A stretch of DNA of 64,000 nt from Nonomuraea sp. PA05. GTDB taxonomy: Bacteria; Actinomycetota; Actinomycetes; Streptosporangiales; Streptosporangiaceae. Positions 26,247 through 33,717 of the stretch are shown piece after piece. The notes under the pieces were generated by a model that was not told the origin of the DNA, did not search any database, and saw only the letters and a list, made by a program, of their open reading frames with translations. The position numbers and the translations under genes are program-made. Within the stretch, counting starts at the first letter, position 1. Every line of letters starts with the position of its first letter. The DNA lies in contig NZ_VSEY01000001.1 in NCBI RefSeq assembly GCF_008086045.1, forward strand, positions 496,001 to 560,000, given 5' to 3'.

Positions 26247-27037
26247 CACATCGCGCTCCTGATCGCCCACAGGTCGGGGAAGCAGGGCGCCAGCGACGCC
26301 CTGAGGTAGCCGCCGCCGCTGGAGCCGGCGGTGCCCGGCCTGGCGCCGATCGTGCGCTCCACCATCTTCAGATGCCGGTAGCGCCACTCCTGGATGCTCT
26401 CGTCGAGGTCCACCATGCGCTCGCAGAGCTGCGCGGCGCCCGTGTCGTCCTGGTAGACGCGCAGCAGCAGGCTCTGCAGGTCCTCGGAGGGTTCGAGCTG
26501 CTCGGTCACGTCCCGGTGCAGCTTGTCCTTGGGCACCTCGTAGCCGCGCAGGTACAGGTAGGTGATCAGGGAGTCGTACAGCGACGGCTTGGCCATCGCG
26601 GCGGCGATCCTGTCGCGGGCGGGGTCGCCTTCCGGCTGGCCGAGCAGGATGCGCTCGTCGCGCCGCCCGAGCACCGCCTCGATCTCCCTGAACTGCGCCG
26701 ACTGGAAGCCGCTGCTGGTGCCGAGCTTGCCGCGGAAGGCGGAGAACTGGGCGGGCGTCATCGTCTCCAGCACGTCCATCTGGGCCGCCGCCAGCTTCAT
26801 GATGCGCAGCAGCCGATGCAGGGTCCGCATCGCGTGCGCGGTGAATCCGCCCGCCAGCTCCAGTTGCAGCTCCGCCATTTCGTGCAACGTCTGCTTGAAC
26901 CACAGCTCGTAAACCTGGTGAACGACGATGAACAACGTCTCGTCATGGGCGTCGGAAACCGGTCGTTGCGCGCCGAGAATCTCGTCGAGCGCCAGGTACG
27001 AGGAATACGTGAGATCAGTTTTTTCCGTCATGTGCAT
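26246..27037 (-). CDS. kynA: Tryptophan 2,3-dioxygenase
   Basis: This 263-aa heme dioxygenase opens the indole ring of tryptophan to N-formylkynurenine. Signature blocks are DETLFIVVHQVYELWFKQ (about 36-53), which carries the substrate-site His, EWRYRHLKMVERTIG with the proximal heme His, and GTAGSSGGGYLRASL near the C-terminus. The length is slightly below the family's usual range. The start is ATG 27037 (MHMTEK) or 27031. It is the first gene of a two-gene operon with kynureninase. A weak relative of the shared 16-bp element may lie at 27112-27127. Its presence gives the cluster its own tryptophan-to-anthranilate route. Confidence 0.93.
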   Translation of the reverse strand: MHMTEKTDLTYSSYLALDEILGAQRPVSDAHDETLFIVVHQVYELWFKQTLHEMAELQLELAGGFTAHAMRTLHRLLRIMKLAAAQMDVLETMTPAQFSAFRGKLGTSSGFQSAQFREIEAVLGRRDERILLGQPEGDPARDRIAAAMAKPSLYDSLITYLYLRGYEVPKDKLHRDVTEQLEPSEDLQSLLLRVYQDDTGAAQLCERMVDLDESIQEWRYRHLKMVERTIGARPGTAGSSGGGYLRASLAPCFPDLWAIRSAM

Positions 27038-27128
27038 AACGGTGCGCCTCAGGAAAGGCCCGCACCATGCCCGTGAGCAGCAGCTACCTGCGCGGGATCG
27101 GCCGCTTCCTGCCATCGCGGCGAATCCA

Positions 27129-27144
27129 GCACGCCACGAGATGC
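27129..27144 (+). promoter_or_regulatory. Copy of shared 16-bp upstream element (acyltransferase)
   Basis: GCACGCCACGAGATGC matches the cluster element fully and reads toward the membrane acyltransferase, 69 bp before its ATG. A poorer opposed match (27112-27127) might serve the dioxygenase operon. Confidence 0.6.
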
Positions 27145-27213
27145 GCCTGTGAAGAGCGCGGCGTGACTATGGCGCCAGGTCCCACCAACGAACGGACTGC
27201 GAGGAAGCATGCC

Positions 27214-28500
27214 ATGACATCACCGGAAATCATCAGCAATGGCGGTGGCGGCGGGAAACGCGCGCCACGGCTCGACGGCTTGCGCGGATATCTGGCACTC
27301 GGCGTGATCATCGTGCACGTCGCCTTCGCCGCCGGCGTCATCGGCTTCTACGACAAGCCCGCCGACAGCATCTGGGCCGTTCTGGTCCAGGGATTCAACG
27401 TGTTGCTGCCGCCCTTCTTCGTGATGTCCGGACTGCTGCTGTACCGGCCGTTCGCCAGAGCGACCATCGTCGGCACGCCCCGCCCGGCCATCAGGAGCTA
27501 CCTCATCAAGCGCATGCTGCGCATCCTGCCCGCCTACTGGCTGGTGGCCGTCGCGGCGCTGTTGCTGCTCAACGCCAAGAGCGTGGACGGCGTCTGGTAC
27601 GTGCTCAGCCCGCTGCTTCTCATGCACAACTACGTGCCGGGCCCCGAGCTGGGCTACGCGGGCCTCGAACCCACCTGGACCGTCCCCGCCGAGGTCACCT
27701 TCTACCTGGCGCTGCCGATCCTGGCGTGGATCTTCGACAGGTACGCCAGGAAGGCCGCCACCCCCGCCGGCAAGGCGCGCCGCCTCATCGTCCCGCTCGC
27801 CGTGTTCGTGCTCGTGGGGCTGGCCTGGACCGTCTACACCCACCTGGAGTTCATGGGGCCGTTCCCGTACGAGTACTTCTGGGTGATCGGCTTCACCGGG
27901 TTCCTGGCCATCGGCATGGGGCTGGCGATCCTGGCCGCGTACGCGGAGGCCACGAACACCACGCCGCGCTTCTACCAGGCGGTCGCCCGCCGGCCGCTGC
28001 TGTTCTGGCTCGGCGCGCTGGTGATCTACGTGGTCAACTGCATCCGGCCGTTCGGCAAGCCCGGCATGGCCGACTACGCCACCGTGCCGGAGGCGCTGGC
28101 GGAGATGGTGCTGTTCCTCGTCTTCGCGCTGCTCATCATCGCGCCCGTCGTCGTGCCGAACGTGCGGTCCGCGGTCATCGACGGCGTGCTCACCAACCGC
28201 CCGATGCGCTTCTTCGGGCGCATCTCCTACGGCGTCTACCTGTGGCACTTCGTGCTGCAGTACCTGTGGCTGGAGAACGGCAGCATCTTCGGCGCCGCGC
28301 CGCTGCCCATGCCGGCGGTGATGGGCAAGGCCGGGTTCTGGGAGCTGCTCACGGTCGTGCTGGTCGGCACCGTGATCATCGCCACCATCAGCTACTACCT
28401 GGTCGAGCTGCCCGCGATGCGGCTGCGCGAGCGCCTGGTCGCCTCCTCCGGGCGGCGGCAGGCCGAGCGGGAGGAGGAGAGGACCCGCGTGCCCGCCTGA
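27214..28500 (+). CDS. Acyltransferase-3 (OafA/NodX-like) membrane O-acyltransferase
   Basis: This 428-aa protein has about ten membrane helices and the acyltransferase-3 fold. The conserved N-terminal RLDGLRGYLALGVIIVHV contains the family's RxxxxR-like region and the His of helix 1. SYGVYLWHFVLQYLWL near the end is the other typical block. Members transfer acetyl or longer acyl groups from CoA to sugar hydroxyls or antibiotics, as in macrolide 3- or 4''-O-acyltransferases. Acylation of the aminosugar or another hydroxyl is the likely role here. I use ATG 27214, 9 bp after GAGG; an upstream ATG at 27169 lacks a good site. Confidence 0.88.
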   Translation: MTSPEIISNGGGGGKRAPRLDGLRGYLALGVIIVHVAFAAGVIGFYDKPADSIWAVLVQGFNVLLPPFFVMSGLLLYRPFARATIVGTPRPAIRSYLIKRMLRILPAYWLVAVAALLLLNAKSVDGVWYVLSPLLLMHNYVPGPELGYAGLEPTWTVPAEVTFYLALPILAWIFDRYARKAATPAGKARRLIVPLAVFVLVGLAWTVYTHLEFMGPFPYEYFWVIGFTGFLAIGMGLAILAAYAEATNTTPRFYQAVARRPLLFWLGALVIYVVNCIRPFGKPGMADYATVPEALAEMVLFLVFALLIIAPVVVPNVRSAVIDGVLTNRPMRFFGRISYGVYLWHFVLQYLWLENGSIFGAAPLPMPAVMGKAGFWELLTVVLVGTVIIATISYYLVELPAMRLRERLVASSGRRQAEREEERTRVPA

Positions 28501-28509
28501 CGGACGCGA

Positions 28510-28546
28510 AAAGGTGGCGGCGGGCCGAGGGCCCGCCGCCACCTTT
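28510..28546. terminator. Strong bidirectional terminator
   Basis: A 17-bp perfect stem AAAGGTGGCGGCGGGCC with a GAG loop and A/T-rich ends, between the convergent acyltransferase and DUF1579 genes. Confidence 0.9.
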
Positions 28547-28555
28547 CGCGCGTGC

Positions 28556-29014
28556 TCAGCTCACCTTGGTCATCGTGGCCTCGTAGCCGCCGCCCGGCCA
28601 CGCCCAGCGGCCGGAGATGGTGGCGCCGTCCGCGCTGAACGTGCCGGTGAAACCGGCGGGGGAGCCCTCCTCGCCGAACCAGATGCTCAGCTCGCCGTCC
28701 TGGAGCTTCCACACGTAGGTGAAGGCGTTGCCCGTGCTGTCGAAGTACCGCGAGCGCAGCGTCGCCGTCTCGGCCTCGTAGCCGATGTACTCCACGCCCT
28801 TCATGGTGCCGTGCCCGTGGTCCATCTCGTGGTGCTGGACGAGGAAGAAGCCGCCCTCCATCCACTCGAAGGACAGCCGGCCGCCCAGGGGGTCGCCCGA
28901 GCCGAAGTCCTTGCCGGTCATCTGCCACGTGCCGACGAGCGGTTCGAGCGTGCCGAGCGCCGGGTCGGGGGTGGGGAACTGGTTCTGCGGGTTGTCGGTG
29001 ACGGTCTCCGTCAT
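28556..29014 (-). CDS. DUF1579-family small protein, second copy
   Basis: This 152-aa protein is a paralogue of the one at 1465-1878: LEPLVGTWQMTGKDF, FEWMEGGFFLVQHHEM, EYIGYEAETATLRSRYF and WAWPGGGYEATM align block for block. It has an N-terminal extension of about 15 residues and no signal peptide. It is last in the minus-strand run solute-binding protein, multicopper oxidase, DoxX, DUF1579. The function of the family is not established; a small-molecule-binding or redox-stress accessory is conceivable. Two copies in one cluster suggest two related ligands or partners. Confidence 0.8.
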   Translation of the reverse strand: MTETVTDNPQNQFPTPDPALGTLEPLVGTWQMTGKDFGSGDPLGGRLSFEWMEGGFFLVQHHEMDHGHGTMKGVEYIGYEAETATLRSRYFDSTGNAFTYVWKLQDGELSIWFGEEGSPAGFTGTFSADGATISGRWAWPGGGYEATMTKVS

Positions 29015-29087
29015 GTCTCCTCCAGAAGTTTCTCGGTCGGACAGGCCGACGCCCGGTACGCCGGGTCGCGTACCGGGCGTCGCGGAC

Positions 29088-29495
29088 TCACTTGGCGCCG
29101 AAGAACGCCTTGACGCGGGACCAGCGGCCCCAGGCGACCAGGCCGGCGACGACGAGCAGGACGGCCTCGATGATCGGCGGGCCGCCGAGGACGAACGCGT
29201 TGGTGCCGGCGGCGCACACCAGCAGGCCGATGAGGCCGAGGGCGGCCACGCCGGTCAGGCGCGGGATCAGCAGGCCGATCGCGCCGGCGATCTCGATGAC
29301 GCCGACCACGTACCTGAACCACTGGCCGGCGCCGATGGCCTCGAACATGCCGACCATCGTGGGATCGCCGATCAGCTTCAGCACGCCACCGAGGCCGATC
29401 TGGTAGGCCAGGAGTACCTGGCCGACCCAGAGGGCGATGTTCTTGCCGCGACCCGTCTTCTTCTGGGTCGTGGTGATGCTTTCTGTGGTGCTCAT
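29088..29495 (-). CDS. DoxX-family membrane protein
   Basis: This 135-aa protein has four predicted membrane helices and the DoxX/DoxD layout, including ALWVGQVLLAYQIGLGGVLKL at helix 1 and GVIEIAGAIGLLIPRLTGVAALGL in the middle. DoxX proteins are membrane redox partners, known for links to thiosulfate:quinone oxidoreductases and to oxidative-stress complexes in actinobacteria. It lies 17 bp after the multicopper oxidase, so it may pass electrons or protect the membrane during that oxidation. That is contextual inference. Confidence 0.88.
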   Translation of the reverse strand: MSTTESITTTQKKTGRGKNIALWVGQVLLAYQIGLGGVLKLIGDPTMVGMFEAIGAGQWFRYVVGVIEIAGAIGLLIPRLTGVAALGLIGLLVCAAGTNAFVLGGPPIIEAVLLVVAGLVAWGRWSRVKAFFGAK

Positions 29496-29512
29496 CCAGT
29501 CCTCCTTGAGAA

Positions 29513-30982
29513 CTAATCGACGATCTCCATCTGGCCCATCATTCCGAGGGCGGAGTGCTCCAGCATGTGGCAGTGATAGACGTATCGGCCCAGGTGAGAG
29601 CCGATATCGACCTGTAGGCGTACGGTCTCGCCCGGCTGGATGAGTACGGTGTCCTTCCAGCCGCCCTCGCCCGGCAGCGGCGGCTTGCCGTCCCGGTCGA
29701 GGAGCAGGAAGTGCGACAGGTGGGTGTGGAAGTTGTGCGGCACGCCGAACCCTGAGCCGCCGACGTTCGTGTCGGTGTTGGTGATCTCCCAGATCTCCGT
29801 GGTGCCCCGCTTGACCTGCATGTCCACCCGGGCCGGATCGAACACCTGGTCGTTGATCAGCGCCCTGATGTTGACCGGGTCCAGGCTGAGCAGCAGCTTG
29901 CGGTCCCGCACGGCCGTCGGGGCCGGCGTCTGGGGGCGCAGCAGGGCGGGCACCCGGCTGCGGTCCACGGCCGGCCGTACGACGTCGAAGCGCAGCACGG
30001 CGCCGGCCACGTCGTTGAGCGTGACGTGGCCGCCCAGCGGCACCTTGGCGAAGTCGACGACGATGTCGGCGCGCTCGCCCGACGACAGCACCAGCCTGTC
30101 CACCGCGACCGGCGCGGGCAGCAGGCCGACGTCGGTGGCGATCTGCGTCATCTTCGCGCCGTCGAGCGTCAGCTCGAAGACCCGGTGGGTGGAGCCGTTG
30201 AGCAGCCGCAGGCGGTACTTGCGCGCCGCGACCTCGAAGTACGGCTGCGGCTTGCCGTTGGCCAGCAGCGTGGGACGGTTGTAGGGGTCGGCGGGGTCGA
30301 AGACCAGGTTGCCCGCGTCGTCGAGCAGCGCGTCACGCAGCATGATCGGCACGTCGTAGCCCCCCGACGGCAGGCCCAGCCTCCGCTCCGCCTCGTCGTC
30401 GATCAGGTAGAACCCGTGCAGGCCGCGGTAGACGTTCTCGGCCTCCAGGTGGTGCGCGTGGTCGTGGTACCACAGCGTGGCGCCCGGCTGCGCGTTCGGG
30501 TAGAGGTAGGCCCGGCCGGAGCCCGGCGCGATCACCTCGGTCGGGTAGCCGTCGTGCGCGGCGGCCACGCGGCCGCCGTGCAGGTGCACGTTGGTGTCGT
30601 GGCCGAGCTTGTTGTCGAAGGTGATCAGCGTCTTGCGGTCGCGCCGCGCGCGGATGGTGGGGCCGCAGAAGGAGCCGCCGTAGGTCAGCACGGGGGTGCT
30701 CAGCCCCGGCAGGATCTGCGCCGTCGCCTGCTGCACCGACAGCCGGTAGATGTCGGTGTCGGCGGTCCGCACCGACGGGATGCGGGTGGCGGGCACCGGC
30801 ATCCTGACGGAGAAGGGGGTGACGGCGGGGCCCGACCTGACCGCGGGGACCCGCCCCGCGTGGTCGTGGACGTGCACGTGCCGCGCGTCCCCTGACGGGG
30901 ACAGCTCCGACTGGACGAACGGGGCCAGCGCCGCGCCTCCCGTCAGCCCGCCGAGAACGAGTAAGCGCCGTCGGCTCAACAT
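29513..30982 (-). CDS. Secreted multicopper oxidase (CotA/phenoxazinone-synthase-like)
   Basis: This 489-aa three-cupredoxin oxidase opens SRRRLLVLGGLTGGAAL, a twin-arginine signal, so it is probably exported folded with copper. All copper sites are intact: HLHGG (type 2/3), WYHDHAHH (type 3), HNFHTHLSHF and HCHMLEHSALGMM (type 1 with Met axial ligand). Relatives oxidise phenols and o-aminophenols with O2, including phenoxazinone synthases. In this cluster an aminophenol from the kynurenine branch would be a reasonable substrate, but extracellular detoxification of product is equally possible. It is followed by DoxX. A variant of the 16-bp element lies 51 bp upstream. Confidence 0.93.
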   Translation of the reverse strand: MLSRRRLLVLGGLTGGAALAPFVQSELSPSGDARHVHVHDHAGRVPAVRSGPAVTPFSVRMPVPATRIPSVRTADTDIYRLSVQQATAQILPGLSTPVLTYGGSFCGPTIRARRDRKTLITFDNKLGHDTNVHLHGGRVAAAHDGYPTEVIAPGSGRAYLYPNAQPGATLWYHDHAHHLEAENVYRGLHGFYLIDDEAERRLGLPSGGYDVPIMLRDALLDDAGNLVFDPADPYNRPTLLANGKPQPYFEVAARKYRLRLLNGSTHRVFELTLDGAKMTQIATDVGLLPAPVAVDRLVLSSGERADIVVDFAKVPLGGHVTLNDVAGAVLRFDVVRPAVDRSRVPALLRPQTPAPTAVRDRKLLLSLDPVNIRALINDQVFDPARVDMQVKRGTTEIWEITNTDTNVGGSGFGVPHNFHTHLSHFLLLDRDGKPPLPGEGGWKDTVLIQPGETVRLQVDIGSHLGRYVYHCHMLEHSALGMMGQMEIVD

Positions 30983-31033
30983 GGCTGAACTCCTATCGCC
31001 AGCTCCGAGCGTGGCAATTCCACCCCGGAGCGG

Positions 31034-31049
31034 TCATCTTCCGTATTGC
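31034..31049 (-). promoter_or_regulatory. Variant copy of the shared 16-bp element (oxidase)
   Basis: Read toward the oxidase gene it is GCAATACGGAAGATGA, very similar to the copies before the FkbM and halogenase genes (both start GCAATAC). It abuts the stop of the solute-binding protein. Confidence 0.5.
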
Positions 31050-32342
31050 TCACTTGACGGCCAGCCGCCGCGGCGTGCGGCCGCGGGCGCAGTCGTCGTT
31101 GTAGGCGTCGAGCAGGCGCTGCGCCGCGACCGTCGCCTCGGCGAGCCGCGCGCCCGGGTCGGCGCCGGCCAGCACGCCGGCCATGGCGCCGGTCATCAGG
31201 TCCTGGATCCCGGCGAAGTCGCCGAGGATCGCGCCGAGCGCGGCCGGCGAGCCGTCGGCCGCGCGGACCTGTTCGGTGGCGGCCCGGTGGACCGGGTGCC
31301 TGTCGTACCAGCCCTCCCGATCGAGCAGCTCGACCGAGGCGCCGGTGACCGGCAGGAACCCGGTGCCGCGGTGCCACTCGGCCACGTTCTCCGCGTCGAG
31401 CAGGTACTGCAGGAACGCCAGCGCGCCGTCCGCCCTGTCGCGGGGCAGCCCGTCGGCGAGCCAGAACGCCTGGCCCGAGACCAGGTGCCCGGCGCGCGGC
31501 GCGGCCTCGTTGTACGGCAGCGGGCCGGCCGCCACCTCGAAGCCCGCCTCCGCGCAGGCCCGCGCGATCATCCCGACGACGACGGAGGAGGCGATGGTGA
31601 AGGCCGTCCGCTGCTCGGTGAAGGCCCGCAGCGTGCCGCCCCAGTCCTCCGGCGTCCCGGTGTCGAGGTAGTGGCCCCGCTCGTGCAGCCGCCGCCACCA
31701 CGTGGCGTAGGCCAGCAGCTCCGCGGAGTCCAGCGTGACCTTCTCGGCCCGCCCCGACCTGCCGTTGTCGTGGTCGGCCAGCAGCCCGCCCTGACCGGCC
31801 ACCGCCTGCTGGATCAGCCAGCCGTGGTTGGCCCAGGTCACGCCGTGTGAAGTGGCCGCGCAGGCCGACTCCAGCTCGCCCCAGGTGCGCGGCATCGCAG
31901 TGACGCCCGCGGCCTCCAGCAGGGCGGTGTTGCCGAGCAGCACCGCCGTGGTGGCGGTCATCGGCGCGGCGGCCAGCTCACCCGCGTACGTGTAGAAGCC
32001 GCGCACCGCGGGCTCCAGATCGGCCAGCACGACGCGCTCGCCGAGGATCTCCCCGCGGCCCGCGACGGCCCGCTCGATCGGGACGAACAGCGGCGCCCCC
32101 GACGGCCCGCGCGTGTCCAGGGCCAGCCGGGTGGCGGTGGCGTAGTACTCGGCGAGGTCAGGGGCGCGGCCCTGCGCGGCGGCCCTGGCCACCTCGGCGG
32201 GCAGCTCGCGGAAGCCGTGCCCGGTGACCTCGATCCGGTAGCCCGGATGGGCGGCCTCGAAACCGGCGGCCATCTTCTTGATCGGATCCAGGTAGCCCGG
32301 CAGCGGATGCTCCGCCAGCCAGACGTTGACGACCGTTGTCAT
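31050..32342 (-). CDS. ABC-type extracellular solute-binding protein lacking a signal peptide
   Basis: This 430-aa protein has the family 1 (sugar) substrate-binding fold: VNVWLAEHPLPGYLDPIKKMAAGFEAAHPGYRIEV at the N-terminus, EYYATATRLALDTRG, and a C-terminal domain with AFTIASSVVVGMIARACAEAGFEVAAGPLPYN. Unlike ordinary lipoprotein binding proteins it starts directly with the mature fold, with no hydrophobic leader and no lipobox Cys. No ABC permease or ATPase lies nearby. A cytoplasmic protein that binds a glycosylated product or its intermediate, a sequestration-type resistance factor, is my inference. A weak start codon choice (ATG 32342, GAGG 3 bp upstream; GTG 32357 possible) does not add a signal. 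Confidence 0.85.
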   Translation of the reverse strand: MTTVVNVWLAEHPLPGYLDPIKKMAAGFEAAHPGYRIEVTGHGFRELPAEVARAAAQGRAPDLAEYYATATRLALDTRGPSGAPLFVPIERAVAGRGEILGERVVLADLEPAVRGFYTYAGELAAAPMTATTAVLLGNTALLEAAGVTAMPRTWGELESACAATSHGVTWANHGWLIQQAVAGQGGLLADHDNGRSGRAEKVTLDSAELLAYATWWRRLHERGHYLDTGTPEDWGGTLRAFTEQRTAFTIASSVVVGMIARACAEAGFEVAAGPLPYNEAAPRAGHLVSGQAFWLADGLPRDRADGALAFLQYLLDAENVAEWHRGTGFLPVTGASVELLDREGWYDRHPVHRAATEQVRAADGSPAALGAILGDFAGIQDLMTGAMAGVLAGADPGARLAEATVAAQRLLDAYNDDCARGRTPRRLAVK

Positions 32343-32373
32343 CGCCTCATCATGAACACGGCCCCGCGCCCGC

Positions 32374-32426
32374 ACATCTCGTGACGTGCGCTGTTGCGTG
32401 AAACGACACAGCAATACAGAGGATGA
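32374..32426. promoter_or_regulatory. Two opposed copies of the shared 16-bp element
   Basis: GCACGTCACGAGATGT (32374-32389) reads toward the solute-binding gene, and the weaker GCAATACAGAGGATGA (32411-32426) reads toward the halogenase operon. The halogenase start is 63 bp further on. Confidence 0.6.
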
Positions 32427-32488
32427 GTGATCGAAGAGGGAAATGTGACCCTGGCTCCGAGTCGCATGGCGGCGAATGGAGGAGCACG

Positions 32489-33706
32489 GTGATCAGTACC
32501 CATGACGAGTTCGATGTTGTCGTGATCGGTGGCGGGCCCGGCGGATCGAGCACGGCCGGACTGCTGGCCAAACGTAACCATCGCGTGCTGGTGCTCGAAC
32601 GTGAGAAGTTCCCCCGTTACCACATCGGCGAGTCGCTGATCACGGGGTCCATGCCCGCCCTGGAGGAGCTGGGCCTGCGTTCGAAGCTGGACCAGATGGG
32701 CTTCGTCAAGAAGTACGGCGGCACGCTGCTGTGGGGCAAGAACCAGGGCACCTGGGACTTCCGCTTCGCCGAGGCGGCCAACTATGAGCACACCTACCAG
32801 GTGCGGCGGGCCGACTTCGACTCCGTCCTGCTGGCCAGGGCCAGGGAGCTGGGCGCGACGGTCCTGGAGGAGGCTACGGTCAAGCACTTCCTGTTCGAGG
32901 GCGAGCGCGTCGCCGGCGTCACGTACACGGTCAAGGGCGACCCGGAGCCGCGCACCGCGCGCTGCCGCCTGCTCGTGGACGCCTCCGGACAGCAGCACGT
33001 GCTGGCCCGCCACTTCGACCTCGTCGAATACCACGAGGACCTGCGCAACATCGCCGTCTGGTCCTACTTCCAGGGCTGCAAGCGCTACGGCGGCACCAGG
33101 GCGGGCGACACGGTCACCGAGAACAGGCCGAACGGCTGGTTCTGGTTCATCCCGCTGCACGACGGCACGGTGAGCGTCGGCTACGTCACCCCTATCGAGG
33201 AGTACAAGAAGTCGGGCAAGAGCCTGGAGGAGCTGTTCACCTCCGAGCTGGCCGGGGCCGAGGAGGTCAGGGCGCTGACCGAGGGCGCCACCCGGGCGGC
33301 CGCCTTCCGCAGCATCCGCGACTGGTCCTACACCTGCAAACGCTTCCACGGCCCCGGATGGGCGCTGGTCGGCGACGCGGCGGCGTTCATCGACCCGCTG
33401 CTGTCCACGGGCGTCGGCCTGGCCCTGCGCGGCTCGCTCGGGCTGGCGGGCGCCGTGGACGCCGCCCTGCGCGACCCGTCCTGCGAGGAGCAGGTGCTGG
33501 CGCGCTACGAGAAGGACTACCGCACCTTCCTCAACTCCCTGCTGGCCTTCGTGCGCTTCTTCTACGACCGCACCCGCCACAAGGAGGAGTACTGGGAGAA
33601 GGCGCAGGAGCTGCTCGACCCGCGCAGGCTGCGCCCCCGGAAGATCGACTTCGCGACGATGCTCTCCGGCGTCTCGGGCGTCCACGACATCTTCCACACC
33701 GACTGA
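32489..33706 (+). CDS. FAD-dependent halogenase (SgcC3-like, carrier-dependent type)
   Basis: This 405-aa flavin halogenase has the FAD motif VVIGGGPGGSSTAGLLA at the N-terminus, GESLI, the halogenase catalytic lysine Lys75 in GFVKKYGG, and the WxWxIP motif as WFWFIP (about 217-222), which blocks monooxygenation. Overall type is that of PltA, CndH and SgcC3, which chlorinate aromatic rings tethered to a carrier protein. In C-1027 SgcC3 chlorinates beta-tyrosyl-S-PCP; here the neighbour A-PCP protein is the obvious carrier. The GTG start follows GGAGGAG at a good distance. It leads the longest operon of the window, 32489-43694. Confidence 0.94.
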   Translation: MISTHDEFDVVVIGGGPGGSSTAGLLAKRNHRVLVLEREKFPRYHIGESLITGSMPALEELGLRSKLDQMGFVKKYGGTLLWGKNQGTWDFRFAEAANYEHTYQVRRADFDSVLLARARELGATVLEEATVKHFLFEGERVAGVTYTVKGDPEPRTARCRLLVDASGQQHVLARHFDLVEYHEDLRNIAVWSYFQGCKRYGGTRAGDTVTENRPNGWFWFIPLHDGTVSVGYVTPIEEYKKSGKSLEELFTSELAGAEEVRALTEGATRAAAFRSIRDWSYTCKRFHGPGWALVGDAAAFIDPLLSTGVGLALRGSLGLAGAVDAALRDPSCEEQVLARYEKDYRTFLNSLLAFVRFFYDRTRHKEEYWEKAQELLDPRRLRPRKIDFATMLSGVSGVHDIFHTD

Positions 33707-33717
33707 CGGAGCGCGTG

